From contig JBNKZS010000001.1 in NCBI GenBank assembly GCA_050301755.1, positions 1 through 64,000 of the forward strand: DNA of 64,000 bases. The letters are read 5' to 3'. Position numbers and translations under genes: made by a program. Origin of the DNA: WSZY01 sp050301755. Its GTDB lineage: Bacteria; Pseudomonadota; Zetaproteobacteria; Mariprofundales; Mariprofundaceae. The notes below the pieces were generated by a model. It saw nothing but the letters and a program-made list of their open reading frames with translations, searched no databases and had not been told where the DNA came from. This document shows, piece after piece, positions 8,582-18,200 of the stretch (the first letter of the stretch is position 1; each line of letters opens with the position of its first letter).

Positions 8582-9312
8582 ATATGGGGAGCCAGCCTGT
8601 CCAAGCGGAAGCGGATCGTCTCAAAGATGAGATGAAAAAACTGATCTATCTCTTCTCCCACGATATGCGCAATCCGCTGGTCAATATGAAGGCGCTTCTT
8701 AATGAGCTTCAATTGACCTATCAGAGTGTAAAGCGTGGCGATCTCCATGCGCTTGATCAGGAGTTGCCTGATACGATGCAGATGCTTGACCAGAGTGTGG
8801 AGCGAATGGGGGCGATGATAGATGGGGCCAACGCGATCTATCACTGCATGTTTGATCCGCTTGAGTGCGAAGATGTTGGGTTGAAGGTGCTGGTTGAGAG
8901 GGTGGCTCATCGTTTCAATAATCACGAAGCGGTGGTGGTTCAGATCGGAGCAGCGGAAACAATATGGGCTGATCCACTGGCTGTTACCAGAATCATTGAA
9001 GAGCTATTGAAAAACAGTATTCAGGCCGCAGGTCGCGAAGGATCCATTTCAATTTCGCTTGCTCGACAGGCGGATTTCGATGAAGTGATTGTTAGTGATT
9101 CGGGTAGCGGAATTTCTCAGGATGGCTTGGTGCGCCTGTTTGAGCCTTTCTATTCAGGGCCAGAGCAACCGCAATCGGCATCCGGAATGGGACTGGCCAT
9201 TGTGAAGGCCCTGGCTGAAGCCCATGGTGGTAGTGTACGTTGTGAGTCGAATTGCGGAGATGGGACAAGTCTCTATGTCTCTTTCCCTAACAGGAAAACC
9301 AGAGCCGGTTAG
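8578..9312 (+). CDS. Soluble histidine kinase without sensor domain
   Basis: The protein of about 244 residues opens directly with a HisKA-like helical hairpin. The phosphoacceptor is in LFSHDMRNPL (His 28 counting from the TTG at 8578), followed by an HATPase_c domain with N box (EELLKNSIQAAG), G1 (DSGSGIS), F box (LFEPFYSG) and G2 (SGMGLAIVKALAEAHGG). There is no membrane segment, PAS, GAF or HAMP region, so the signal must come through a partner. No response regulator lies next to it. Start choice is between TTG 8578, with AGGA about 6 nt upstream and overlapping the amgK stop, and ATG 8584. Confidence 0.88.
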   Translation: MNMGSQPVQAEADRLKDEMKKLIYLFSHDMRNPLVNMKALLNELQLTYQSVKRGDLHALDQELPDTMQMLDQSVERMGAMIDGANAIYHCMFDPLECEDVGLKVLVERVAHRFNNHEAVVVQIGAAETIWADPLAVTRIIEELLKNSIQAAGREGSISISLARQADFDEVIVSDSGSGISQDGLVRLFEPFYSGPEQPQSASGMGLAIVKALAEAHGGSVRCESNCGDGTSLYVSFPNRKTRAG

Positions 9313-9323
9313 CACTGTTCGGT

Positions 9324-9716
9324 TTAAAGGCAGGCCTTTAGCTGGGTGTCGATTTTAAGAATGTGGTTGACCAGCCAGCTCTCCAGAAAGTCGTGCAGCT
9401 TTTGAACCAGGTCATCACTCACGCCCTCGCGCTCGAAACGTTCCCGATAGTGGACGTAGGTCTCAAGAAGTTTTCCATGATGTTCTTTGTTTTTGGCCGC
9501 GATCGGGCATTTGGCGCGGCGCATACAGATCTCTTCATAACAGAAGTGGCTACGGGTAAACAGGCCGAGATTGTCGAGAAGATTGCCGACATAACGTTCG
9601 TCGATACCTTCCGCCATATGAACTTCCAAGTCTGCCAGATACTTGAACAGAATCTGATGCTGTTTATCAACTTCAGCTTCACCCGTGTTGTACTCATCTT
9701 TCCAAGCTAGTGCCAT
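9324..9716 (-). CDS. Bacteriohemerythrin
   Basis: This 130-residue single-domain protein has the hemerythrin four-helix ligands of a di-iron O2-binding site. They are His 20 (VDKQHQ), the HFCYEE pair on helix 2, the KEHHGKLLE motif on helix 3, and H..D in the WLVNHILKID motif on helix 4. Bacteriohemerythrins bind oxygen reversibly and serve as oxygen stores, carriers or sensors in microaerophiles. Here the protein is stand-alone rather than fused to a chemoreceptor. It is convergent with the upstream histidine kinase gene (12 bp between stops). Confidence 0.95.
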   Translation of the reverse strand: MALAWKDEYNTGEAEVDKQHQILFKYLADLEVHMAEGIDERYVGNLLDNLGLFTRSHFCYEEICMRRAKCPIAAKNKEHHGKLLETYVHYRERFEREGVSDDLVQKLHDFLESWLVNHILKIDTQLKACL

Positions 9717-9782
9717 CAGTATGCTCCCGTAAGGCTTGTAACATTATGTCCACTCCGAGTGACATGCAAGAGGGTTTCGATG

Positions 9783-10625
9783 TCAGTTCGGTTTGTACTG
9801 ATATACACCGCCTCTTTTCATGCCGGCCAAGTCACTAAAAGCGTCTGAGATTTTTAAAAAACCAGGTGGGTTCGGGAGTCCGCAAAGGCCTGTTTCAACC
9901 ATGATGTAGCCGCCCGGTTTAAGCCATGGACGGCACTCATGAAGGAGTGTCGAGAGGTGTTTTTTTCCGTCGCTTTCATCTGTCAGGGCTGATCGTGGTT
10001 CATAACCAAGCTCAGGTTCCAGTCTGGTCATCTCATCGCGGCTGACATAGGGAGGGTTGGAAACGATTGCATCAAAAGGTTCGGTTTGATCATCAAGAGC
10101 AGCAAACATGTCGCCGCACCTGAAGGTGATTCTGTCAGCCACATTCAATGCCTTGGCATTGGCGCGGGCTACGCTGAGTGCGGCTTCGGAGATATCCGTG
10201 GCGACCACTTCAGCATGGGGGAATTCACAGGCAATGGTGCAGGCAATGCAGCCGGATCCGGTGCCGATATCGCAAAAACGGTAGCGCCTCAGTGGGTTCG
10301 TGAAACGCTTCAGTAACTCTTCAATCAGGTGTTCGGTCTCGGGGCGCGGGATGAGGACATGGGCATCGACATGGAATGTTCGGGACCAGAACTCTTTTTC
10401 TCCGACAATGTAGGCGACCGGCTCACGCTTCTGGCGTCTGGAAATAAGGGCTCGAAAAACCGATTCGATAGCGACGGGAACTTCATCCGGCATACGGATA
10501 ATCAGTGCTGTTTTACCGATCCCCCATGTGTGCATAAGAAGAACTTCAGCGTCCAGGCGGGGGGTGTCGCATCCGGCATCTTTTAACAGGGATGTGGCTT
10601 GCATTAGCAGCTCTCGACAGTTCAT
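9783..10625 (-). CDS. prmC: PrmC, release-factor glutamine methyltransferase
   Basis: The 280-residue SAM-dependent enzyme methylates the Gln of the GGQ motif in release factors, raising termination efficiency. It has an N-terminal helical substrate domain, the SAM motif DIGTGSGCIA, and the catalytic NPPYV motif that contacts the target glutamine. It overlaps the 3' end of prfA, its substrate gene, by 4 nt, so enzyme and substrate are coexpressed in the hemA-prfA-prmC order widespread in proteobacteria. The start is an ATG at 10625. Confidence 0.96.
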   Translation of the reverse strand: MNCRELLMQATSLLKDAGCDTPRLDAEVLLMHTWGIGKTALIIRMPDEVPVAIESVFRALISRRQKREPVAYIVGEKEFWSRTFHVDAHVLIPRPETEHLIEELLKRFTNPLRRYRFCDIGTGSGCIACTIACEFPHAEVVATDISEAALSVARANAKALNVADRITFRCGDMFAALDDQTEPFDAIVSNPPYVSRDEMTRLEPELGYEPRSALTDESDGKKHLSTLLHECRPWLKPGGYIMVETGLCGLPNPPGFLKISDAFSDLAGMKRGGVYQYKPN

Positions 10626-11692
10626 GTGTTTGCTGCGAGCAGATCCGCCTGATGCTGGGTGATGAGGGAGTCGATCAGTTCATCCATTTCGCCATTAAGA
10701 ACCTGCTCGAGTTTGTAGAGGGTCAGGTTGATGCGGTGATCGGTAATGCGTCCCTGGGGAAAGTTGTAGGTTCGGATGCGTTCTGAGCGGTCACCTGAAC
10801 CGACCATACCGCGACGGGCCTCGGCACGTTCACTGTCCGCCTCCGACTGCTCCTTGTCAAAGAGTCTGGCCTGCAGCACCTTCATCGCCTGGGCCTTGTT
10901 TTTATGCTGGCTGGATTGATCCTGACAGGTGACGACGATGCCGGAAGGAGTATGAGTAATGCGCACCGCTGATTCGGTTTTGTTCACATGTTGGCCACCG
11001 GCACCGGAAGCACGGTATACATCAATACGGATATCTTCCGGACGGATGTTGATGTCAACCTCTTCAGCCTCGGGAAGAATGGCTACCGTGCAGGCAGAGG
11101 TGTGAATGCGACCTTGCGTCTCGGTGCTCGGCACGCGCTGGACACGATGTACGCCGGACTCGAACTTGAAGCGGGAAAAGACATCCTGGCCGCTGACCTG
11201 GGCGACAACCTCTTTATAGCCGCCGATATCGGTTTCGGTTGCCGAGAGTACCGAAACCTTAAAGCCGACTCTTTCTGCATAGCGCGAGTACATACGGAAC
11301 AGATCGGCGGCAAAGAGGGCTGCCTCATCGCCTCCTGTGCCGGCCCGCACTTCAAGAATGACATTGCGATTGTCATTCGGGTCTTTCGGCAGCAGCAGAA
11401 TGCGAAGGCGCTCGGAACTCTCCCGGCGTTTTTCCTTCAGTTCAGGAAGCTCCATTTCGGCAAGTTCGCGAAGCTCGGCATCGCAATCGGAGTCGGCCAG
11501 CAACTCTTCGTTGTCGGCGATTTGCTGCTCTATCTGTTGAAGGGAAACAATCTCATTGGCAACAGGGTCGATCTCCGAGAACTCTCGGGAAATTTCGGTA
11601 TATCGATTGTTGTTGGAGGTGATTTCCGGATCGGCAAGCATCTCGGCGAGTTCCTGCCTTCGGTGCAGGATGTCATCCAGACGTCTGTTCAT
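10622..11692 (-). CDS. prfA: Peptide chain release factor 1
   Basis: This 356-residue factor terminates translation at UAA and UAG. The GGQ peptidyl-hydrolysis motif is in SGAGGQHVNKTESAVRITH; the PVT-type codon-recognition loop is not obvious by eye but lies in the expected domain 2 (near GVHRVQRVPSTE). The ATG at 11692 is chosen because AGGAG lies about 6 nt upstream and the protein starts MNRRLDDILHR; an upstream in-frame start at 11752 lies within hemA. The start overlaps the last 20 nt of hemA, suggesting translational coupling. Confidence 0.96.
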   Translation of the reverse strand: MNRRLDDILHRRQELAEMLADPEITSNNNRYTEISREFSEIDPVANEIVSLQQIEQQIADNEELLADSDCDAELRELAEMELPELKEKRRESSERLRILLLPKDPNDNRNVILEVRAGTGGDEAALFAADLFRMYSRYAERVGFKVSVLSATETDIGGYKEVVAQVSGQDVFSRFKFESGVHRVQRVPSTETQGRIHTSACTVAILPEAEEVDINIRPEDIRIDVYRASGAGGQHVNKTESAVRITHTPSGIVVTCQDQSSQHKNKAQAMKVLQARLFDKEQSEADSERAEARRGMVGSGDRSERIRTYNFPQGRITDHRINLTLYKLEQVLNGEMDELIDSLITQHQADLLAANT

Positions 11693-12983
11693 CGGACTCC
11701 TTGCTCTTTCTTGAAGCAGGTTGATCAGTATCGAAAAGTCTTCGTGCGGCACCCATCAGAAGATCCCCCTCGATGTCATCGGGAAGTGTTTTGAGTGTGC
11801 GAAGCGGCATATGCAGGAAGCGTTTCATCATGGCACGGCTAAAGCGTTCGACCATCTCCTGCTGCTCATCAGTCAGCCCTTTCATGTAGCGGGAGGCTTT
11901 GGCCAGTTCATCCTTGCGCATCATTTCGGACTGCTCCTGAATGGCACGAATCAGAGGAACGGATTCCAGTGACTTGAGCCATGTGAGCAGGCTCTGTGAG
12001 TCCTCTTCCAGAAGTGCACGCGCCTGCTCGGCCTCCTTTTTGCGCTGTTCCTGATTTCCCTGAACAACCTGTTGCAGGTCGTCGATGTCGTAGAGGTAGG
12101 CTCCTTCAATGTCGCCGATACGGGGGTCGATATCGCGGGGTACGGCAATATCTACAAGGAAGACCGGTTTGCCGGAGCGTTTCTTCATTGCTGCCTGTAC
12201 CACTTCCGGCAGCAGAACATAGGTTGAGGCACCAGTACTGGAGACAATAATGTCGGCTGAGTCGAGGTGTTCGGGAAGATCGTCAAGTGTCAGGGCATGG
12301 CCCTCAAACTCGATGGCCAGATTCTTGGCGCGCTCCAGCGTTCGGTTGGCAACCAGAATGCTTGTACAGCCGTTACCGCGCAGGTGACGGGCAGCCAGTT
12401 CGGCCATCTCGCCTGCTCCGATTAACATCACTGTCTTACCGGTCAGATCACCGAAGATGCGTTTGGCCAGTTCAACAGCACAGGAGGATATGTTGACAGC
12501 CTGCTTGCCGATGGCGGTCTCACTTCGTGCCCGCTTGGCGGCAGAAAAGGTCGACTGGTAAAGCCTGTGAAGAATGTGACCTGCTGTCCCTGCTGCCAGA
12601 GCCTGTTCGTAAGAGGTTTTGACCTGTCCGAGAATCTGTGGCTCACCGAGCACCAGGGAATCAAGCCCCGAAGCGACTGAAAAGAGATGGCGAATAGCAT
12701 CGTCGGTGGTGAACGAGTAGAGATGTTCGCGAACGGTGTCGAGTTCCATGCCGGATTTGTGCGCGAACCACTCATGGGCGACGGCAATAGTGGCATCGGG
12801 ATCATGCGTTACCATGGTCATCTCGACACGGTTACAGGTGGAGAGCAGGGCGGCTTCGCGTACGGATGGTTGTGCAATCATGGATTGCAATGCAACCGGA
12901 ATCTCCGCCTCGGTCACCGCCAGACGTTCACGCAGTTCAACTGGTGCTGTTCGATGGTTCAGGCCTACATGGCAAATTCGCAT
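11673..12983 (-). CDS. hemA: Glutamyl-tRNA reductase
   Basis: The 436-residue protein catalyses NADPH-dependent reduction of Glu-tRNA to glutamate-1-semialdehyde, the first committed step of C5-pathway heme synthesis. Landmarks are the N-terminal GLNHRTAPVELRE, the catalytic cysteine in LLSTCNRVE, the GLDSLVLGEPQILGQVK segment, the NADPH Rossmann motif (LIGAGEMAELAARHL) and the C-terminal dimerisation helices. This organism therefore uses the C5 route. It lies upstream of prfA and 9 nt downstream of a small unknown gene. Heme demand fits the cytochrome genes elsewhere in the window. Confidence 0.97.
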   Translation of the reverse strand: MRICHVGLNHRTAPVELRERLAVTEAEIPVALQSMIAQPSVREAALLSTCNRVEMTMVTHDPDATIAVAHEWFAHKSGMELDTVREHLYSFTTDDAIRHLFSVASGLDSLVLGEPQILGQVKTSYEQALAAGTAGHILHRLYQSTFSAAKRARSETAIGKQAVNISSCAVELAKRIFGDLTGKTVMLIGAGEMAELAARHLRGNGCTSILVANRTLERAKNLAIEFEGHALTLDDLPEHLDSADIIVSSTGASTYVLLPEVVQAAMKKRSGKPVFLVDIAVPRDIDPRIGDIEGAYLYDIDDLQQVVQGNQEQRKKEAEQARALLEEDSQSLLTWLKSLESVPLIRAIQEQSEMMRKDELAKASRYMKGLTDEQQEMVERFSRAMMKRFLHMPLRTLKTLPDDIEGDLLMGAARRLFDTDQPASRKSKESDEQTSG

Positions 12984-12992
12984 GTCGAAAAA

Positions 12993-13493
12993 CTAACCGT
13001 TCTTTGTCTGCTGTCCATCTTCCGCAAGCAGAAGCGGGACCGGGATAAGTGTTTCATCCTTGAGGATGTAGGTAAAAGCTTCAAGGCAGCCGGCAGTGTT
13101 GAGCATTAATGACATCAGGATCAGGTTTTTTTCAGAGCAGGCAGGAGCCTTTTTCCGGAGTTCGTTCTCCATGGCTGTCAGCACTCCGGGTTCTGGCATA
13201 ATCCCATTTTCGGTGGAGAAGTAGATACCGCACAGCTCAATAGCCTGTTGCTGCCAGTCTTCGAGAGTGTGTTGCATGTCACAGTCAGCCAGCTGTCGGG
13301 CTGCACTCTTTGTCGTTCCGAAAACCGCTTGCGGAGTTGCATGGGTAATGGTGAGGTCTCTCAGTGCCGACGGTTTCCGGCCAATGAGGCCGAAACAGCG
13401 GGCAGGCTGAGTGTCCATTGCACTACGCAGGATAAACTGCACGGTGTGACGGGCGATAGATATGGAAGAGACGTTTTTTGAGATGTCTGACAT
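12993..13493 (-). CDS. Unknown protein, possibly a degenerate JAMM-fold protein
   Basis: I do not recognise a named family for this 166-residue protein. By eye the segment PARCFGLIGRK (residues 30-40) and the later segment GIYFSTENGIMPEPGVL (89-105) align with the EICGLLIGR and GVFHSHPDCPAKPSPTDL motifs of JAMM metallopeptidases, such as the intact one at 33288-33782. Here the metal-binding HxH pair and acidic residue are absent. It may be a catalytically dead MPN-type protein, but this is inference. It ends 9 nt before hemA and probably shares its message. No signal peptide or membrane segment is visible; cysteines (33, 71, 88) are scattered. Confidence 0.7.
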   Translation of the reverse strand: MSDISKNVSSISIARHTVQFILRSAMDTQPARCFGLIGRKPSALRDLTITHATPQAVFGTTKSAARQLADCDMQHTLEDWQQQAIELCGIYFSTENGIMPEPGVLTAMENELRKKAPACSEKNLILMSLMLNTAGCLEAFTYILKDETLIPVPLLLAEDGQQTKNG

Positions 13494-13611
13494 TTGCCAA
13501 GCATAAAGAGTGTGCCGGCAGGGTCAAACATGTGAATATTGTTACACTTTTGCTTGACTGTGAGCGATATAAAACATAGCAAGCGTAGTTCGAGTGGAGG
13601 AGTTTTAGAGC

Positions 13612-14547
13612 GTGAGTCATTTTTCTATCATGTTGGTCCCTGAATCGGGACAGGTTAAAAGCTATCGGATCAGCCGGAGGCTGGTAACCACATGTCTGGC
13701 CACATTCCTCTTTCTTGCCGTTTTCGGCAGCTGGGGTGCCTACTCCCTCTATAGTTCAAACTCCATGGCTGCAAAGCTTCAGAATAGTGAGCAGCAGCTT
13801 GAGTTGGCTCGCCTGATGCATGAACAGGAGATTGTCAGCCTGCGTGAACAGGTTGCTGCCGAGCAGAAGAAGATGGCTGTTTATGCCCGCACACTGGGAC
13901 AGGTTCAGGCCAAGCTCTCCCGTCTTGATACATTGGGCGAGAAGCTGGTCGAGGTTGCCTCCCTTGATAAGAAAGAGTTTGATTTCGGTCTTCAGCCCGC
14001 ATTTGGTGGCCCGCGCCTGATCCAGTCTTCGGTGAATGCCGACATGGGACTGAATGATCGCATGCAGCATGTCAGCTCCCGCCTCTCCAATCTCGATACT
14101 CAGTTGGCAGCGATTGATTACCTGATGCAGGGTGTTCGTGAAGAGAAGAGTGCACGCCCACACGCATGGCCCAGTGAAGGTGGCTGGCTAAGTTCAAAGT
14201 TCGGTACGCGTGCTGACCCTTTTACCGGCGAACGAGCTTCACATCATGGCGTTGATATCGCCAACCGCTTTGGTGCACCGGTACTGGCTACGAGTCGTGG
14301 CGTGGTTACCTTTGCCGGTAAGATGAAAGATTTCGGTTACATGGTCGATGTCGAGCATGGTTACGGTTACAAGACCCGTTACGGTCATCTGTCCAGCTTG
14401 GCCGTAAAGGTAGGTGATGAGATCACTGATAACCAGCTGGTTGGCCGTGTCGGTTCTTCCGGTCGTTCAACCGGCCCGCACCTTCACTATGAAGTGCATC
14501 GTAACGGCAAGGTGCTGAATCCTTCCGCATTCCTGCCTCGCGGGTAA
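13612..14547 (+). CDS. M23-family (LytM-type) peptidoglycan metallopeptidase
   Basis: The 311-residue protein has a cytoplasmic N-terminus, one membrane helix or uncleaved signal (about residues 24-46), a coiled coil (about 50-110), and a C-terminal M23 domain. The zinc ligands are in HHGVD (H211 and D215) and GPHLHYE (H290 and H292), so it should be an active endopeptidase cutting peptide crosslinks in murein. Coiled-coil plus M23 architecture resembles cell-separation and elongation hydrolases. GTG at 13612 is the start, with GGAGG at 13596-13600. A clear terminator follows the gene. Confidence 0.92.
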   Translation: MSHFSIMLVPESGQVKSYRISRRLVTTCLATFLFLAVFGSWGAYSLYSSNSMAAKLQNSEQQLELARLMHEQEIVSLREQVAAEQKKMAVYARTLGQVQAKLSRLDTLGEKLVEVASLDKKEFDFGLQPAFGGPRLIQSSVNADMGLNDRMQHVSSRLSNLDTQLAAIDYLMQGVREEKSARPHAWPSEGGWLSSKFGTRADPFTGERASHHGVDIANRFGAPVLATSRGVVTFAGKMKDFGYMVDVEHGYGYKTRYGHLSSLAVKVGDEITDNQLVGRVGSSGRSTGPHLHYEVHRNGKVLNPSAFLPRG

Positions 14548-14563
14548 TATTCCTTTTTTTCTT

Positions 14564-14590
14564 AAAAGCCCGGCTTGTCCGGGCTTTTTT
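14564..14590 (+). terminator. Rho-independent terminator after the M23 gene
   Basis: AAAAGCCCGG at 14564-14573 pairs with CCGGGCTTTT after a 5-nt loop and continues into a run of T. The stem also has A residues on its left side, so it could act in both directions and serve the convergent serB gene, which ends at 14602. Confidence 0.9.
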
Positions 14591-14601
14591 ATTTCTATTC
14601 T

Positions 14602-15276
14602 CTATGAATTTTGATGTTGGAGAAGATTCAGGACCCTGTCCAGGCCGCCATCATTGATGGTATACGGGGCAGCAGCCTGAACTTTCGGCTTGGCGTGGAA
14701 GGCGATGCCCATAGCTGCCTCTCCGATCATCGGCAGGTCGTTGGCACCATCGCCAATGGCAACCGTCTGCGACATCGGTATGGAAAAGATCTCAGCCTGT
14801 TCGATCAGGGACAGCCGTTTGGTTTCGGCATCGACAATATCGCCCAGCACACTTCCGGTAAGCTTGCCGTTATGAATTTCGAGGACATTGGAACGAGTGT
14901 AGTCCAGCCCAAGGCTCTCTTTGAACTTATCGGTAAAGTAGGTGAAGCCACCCGAAACAAGGCCCACTTTCCAGCCATGAGACTGAACTGTCCTGATCAG
15001 GGTTTCCGCTCCCTCAGTCAGCTTGATACGCTCCTGATAGACTCGCTCCAACACCGATGCATCGAGACCTGCCAACAGCTGGACACGGGATGTCAGTGAT
15101 TCGGAAAAGTCGAGTTCACCACGCATGGCACGCTCGGTAATCTCCGAAATCTCTTCTTTGATGCCGAGGAAGTCGGCAATTTCGTCGATACATTCGCACT
15201 GAATCAGTGTCGAATCCATATCCATAAAAAGCAGCCCGGGTTGGTTTAATGTGGGTCGAATCGTGTCGGTATTCAT
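14602..15276 (-). CDS. serB: Phosphoserine phosphatase
   Basis: The 224-residue HAD-superfamily enzyme dephosphorylates phosphoserine in the last step of serine biosynthesis. Motif I is FMDMDSTL (nucleophile Asp and acid/base Asp), motif II the Ser in GLVSGGF, and motif III/IV the GDGANDLPM segment. The protein is the short form, without the N-terminal regulatory ACT-like domain of the E. coli enzyme. Its start overlaps the mfd stop by 4 nt (15273-15276), so it is translated with mfd. It is convergent with the M23 gene across a terminator. Confidence 0.95.
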   Translation of the reverse strand: MNTDTIRPTLNQPGLLFMDMDSTLIQCECIDEIADFLGIKEEISEITERAMRGELDFSESLTSRVQLLAGLDASVLERVYQERIKLTEGAETLIRTVQSHGWKVGLVSGGFTYFTDKFKESLGLDYTRSNVLEIHNGKLTGSVLGDIVDAETKRLSLIEQAEIFSIPMSQTVAIGDGANDLPMIGEAAMGIAFHAKPKVQAAAPYTINDGGLDRVLNLLQHQNS

Positions 15277-18200
15277 GAGGCTGTATCCTCCAGCAGGGAA
15301 TCAAGAAAGGCAATGCATGCCTTGAGTCTTTCACGACGGTTATCCGACTGATGTAGCAGCGTCAGGTTACCGTCCGGTGACAGGCGATAGAGGTGCGGCT
15401 CCCGCTGCACCCGCATCAGCAGAGCGGCAGGATCGATCGGCGACTTCTCGGTGAAGGTAAAACGGATGCCATTGCTCGATGAATCAAGCTTGGAGATAAA
15501 CATGCGGCGCGTACGCCAGCGGATGCGGGCCGATTCGAGGGCGAATTTGGCCTCCTCCGGCATCTTGCCGAAACGGTCGGTCATCTCCTCGAACAGCAGG
15601 ATGATCTGCTCGTCATTTTCGGCCTTGGCAATGCGGCGATAGAGGGCAAGGCGCTCGCCCACCTGAGGAATGTAATCGGGTGGCAGGATGGCATTGACAC
15701 CGAGATGAAGGTCGATCGGCTGTTGCGGCTTGATGGTTTCGCCTTTCGCTTCGGAAACGGCCTGTGTCAGCATCTCCAGATAGAGGTCGAGGCCGATGGC
15801 ATCGATCTGACCACTCTGCTCGGCTCCCAGCAGGTTGCCGGCACCACGGATCTCCATGTCCTGACGGGCCAGGAGGAATCCGGCACCGAGTTCGGTGTGT
15901 TCGGCAATGGCCTGCAGCCGTTCGCGCGCATCCGGTGTCATCGCACGTGCATCGGGGGTGAAGAGGTAGGCATAGGCTTGCTGGTGACTGCGGCCGACAC
16001 GGCCTCGGATCTGATGCAGCTGCGCCAGTCCGAGCAAATCCGCCCGTTCGACCAACAGTGTATTGGCATTGGGTACATCAAGGCCCGATTCGACAATGGT
16101 GGTGCAGACAAGGATATGCAGACGCCCCTCGTAAAAGGCGAGCATCTGCCTGTCGAGTTCCGCCGGTGTCATCTGGCCGTGGGCAATGCCGACCTCCGCC
16201 TCCGGGATCTCCCGTCGTAACCTGTCGGCAATGCGGCCGATGCTCTTCACATGGTTGTGCAGGTAGTAGACCTGTCCGCCACGGTAGAGTTCGCGCCGGA
16301 TCGCTTCGTTGGCTAGGTGCGGGTCGAAGCTGGAGACCATGGTGCGGATCGCCTCGCGCTCGGCCGGCGGCGTACTGATAATGGAGACGGAACGCAGGCC
16401 CGAGAGGGTCTGATGCAGCGTGCGCGGAATAGGGGTGGCCGTCAGGGTCAGCAGATCCATGCTGGCATGCAGGGACTTGAGCTTCTCCTTGTGTTTGACA
16501 CCGAAGCGCTGCTCTTCATCGACAATGACCAGCCCCAGATCGGCAAATTCGAACTGATCCGAAAGCAGACGGTGGGTACCGACGATGATGCGCGTCTTTC
16601 CCGATTTCAGCTCCTGCGTGATGCGGTCGCTCTCCCTCTTTCCCTGCAGGCGTGAGAGCAGCTCCACCTTCAGGCCGGTGCCGGAAAAGCGTTCGGAGAA
16701 GCTGTTGAAGTGTTGGTTGGCCAGCACTGTCGTCGGGGCGAGGATAGCCACCTGCCTGCCCGATTCGGCAACGATGAAGGCGGCGCGCATGGCCACCTCC
16801 GTCTTGCCGAATCCGACATCGCCGCAGACGACGCGGTCCATCGGCTTCTCTTTCGAGAAGTCGGATAGGATATGGTCAATGGCACTGATCTGGTCATCGG
16901 TCTCCTCGAACGGGAAGCGGGAGGCAAACTCCTCATAGCTATCTTTGAGGGTGCCCTCAAGCGTGTAGGGATCGCGCCGGCTCCTGTTGCGCATGGCATC
17001 GACATCAATCAGCTCATGCGCCATGGCCATCAGGTCGCGCTGAACCCGCTCACGTGTCCGTTTCCATCTGTCGGAACCGAGCTTGTTGAGTGCCGGAGCC
17101 TCTTCACCGGTATAGCGGTGCAACCTGTCTAGCTCTTCGACCGGCAGGTAGATACTGGCATCGCCGGCGTATTCGATGTGCAGGAAGTCGGCCATGGCGT
17201 CGCCGGACTCCATACTGGTGAGCCCCTTGTAGCGGCCGACACCGTGGTCTTCGTGGACGACAGGGTCACCCGCTTTCAACTCCTGAAGCGAGGTGAAGAG
17301 GTCAGCCCTGATGGCTGCAGAACTCCGCCCACGTTTTCTCGGCAGCCGCTGGCCCAACAGCTCCTGGCCGGTGAGGATGATGAGTTTTTTGTCGGACAGG
17401 GCGAAACCGCTTTCCAGAAAACCGATCGCCGTTGCAATGGAGTTCGCCGGCATATCATGCAGGCCATGGCAGTGGGGAATCTCTTCGCAGATCTCTGCAA
17501 GGCTTTCGCACATGCGCTCCTGTTGGCCCGGCCCGTGCGCAACCAGCAGCGTGCGCCACCCCTGTGTGATCAGATCTGAAAGGTCGCTGCGTATACGATG
17601 CAGCGGCTGACGCTGTTGCTGATAGTCAGTCAATGAAGGAGCAGCTTCAATGCCGCTGGCCGCTGCCAACAGTGATGCCGGAATGGCTGTTTCGGTGGCG
17701 TAGAGTTCCTGCGGCGAGATGACCGGCTCGCTGCTTGCCCGCACCATCTCGAACTGGCCGCGCACCTGTTCGGCGAAGCTGTCACGCCTGCTCTCGATGT
17801 CAGCTGAGCTGATCAGCCTGCACGATTCGGGAAGGAACTCTTCAAGGCGTGCGGTTCTGCTGTAGGCAAACGGCAACAGTGCCTCAATGCCCGGATGCGG
17901 TCGTCCGGCCTGTGCGGCGGTCAGCATAGGGTGCTTGCGAAGATGCGGGAAACGGGAGCGGAATGCCGCAGTAAAATGGTCGCGACCGCTCTCGTCGAGA
18001 ATGACTTCACGTACAGGAACCGAGGTGAAGTGGTCCAAGTGCTCGCCTGAGAGCTGGCTGTCGACATCGAAACGACGGATCGATTCGATCTCGTCACCGA
18101 ACAGGTCGATTCTCAGAGGGGTCTCCTCTGTGGCCGGCCAGATGTCGAGTAGGCCGCCACGGGCGGCAAACTCTCCGGGTGCCAGTACCCGCTCTGTCGA

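Noticed and set aside
10988..11794. 268-codon open frame opposite prfA and hemA on the plus strand
   Set aside because: Shadow of two well-supported genes; low-complexity translation with no known domain.
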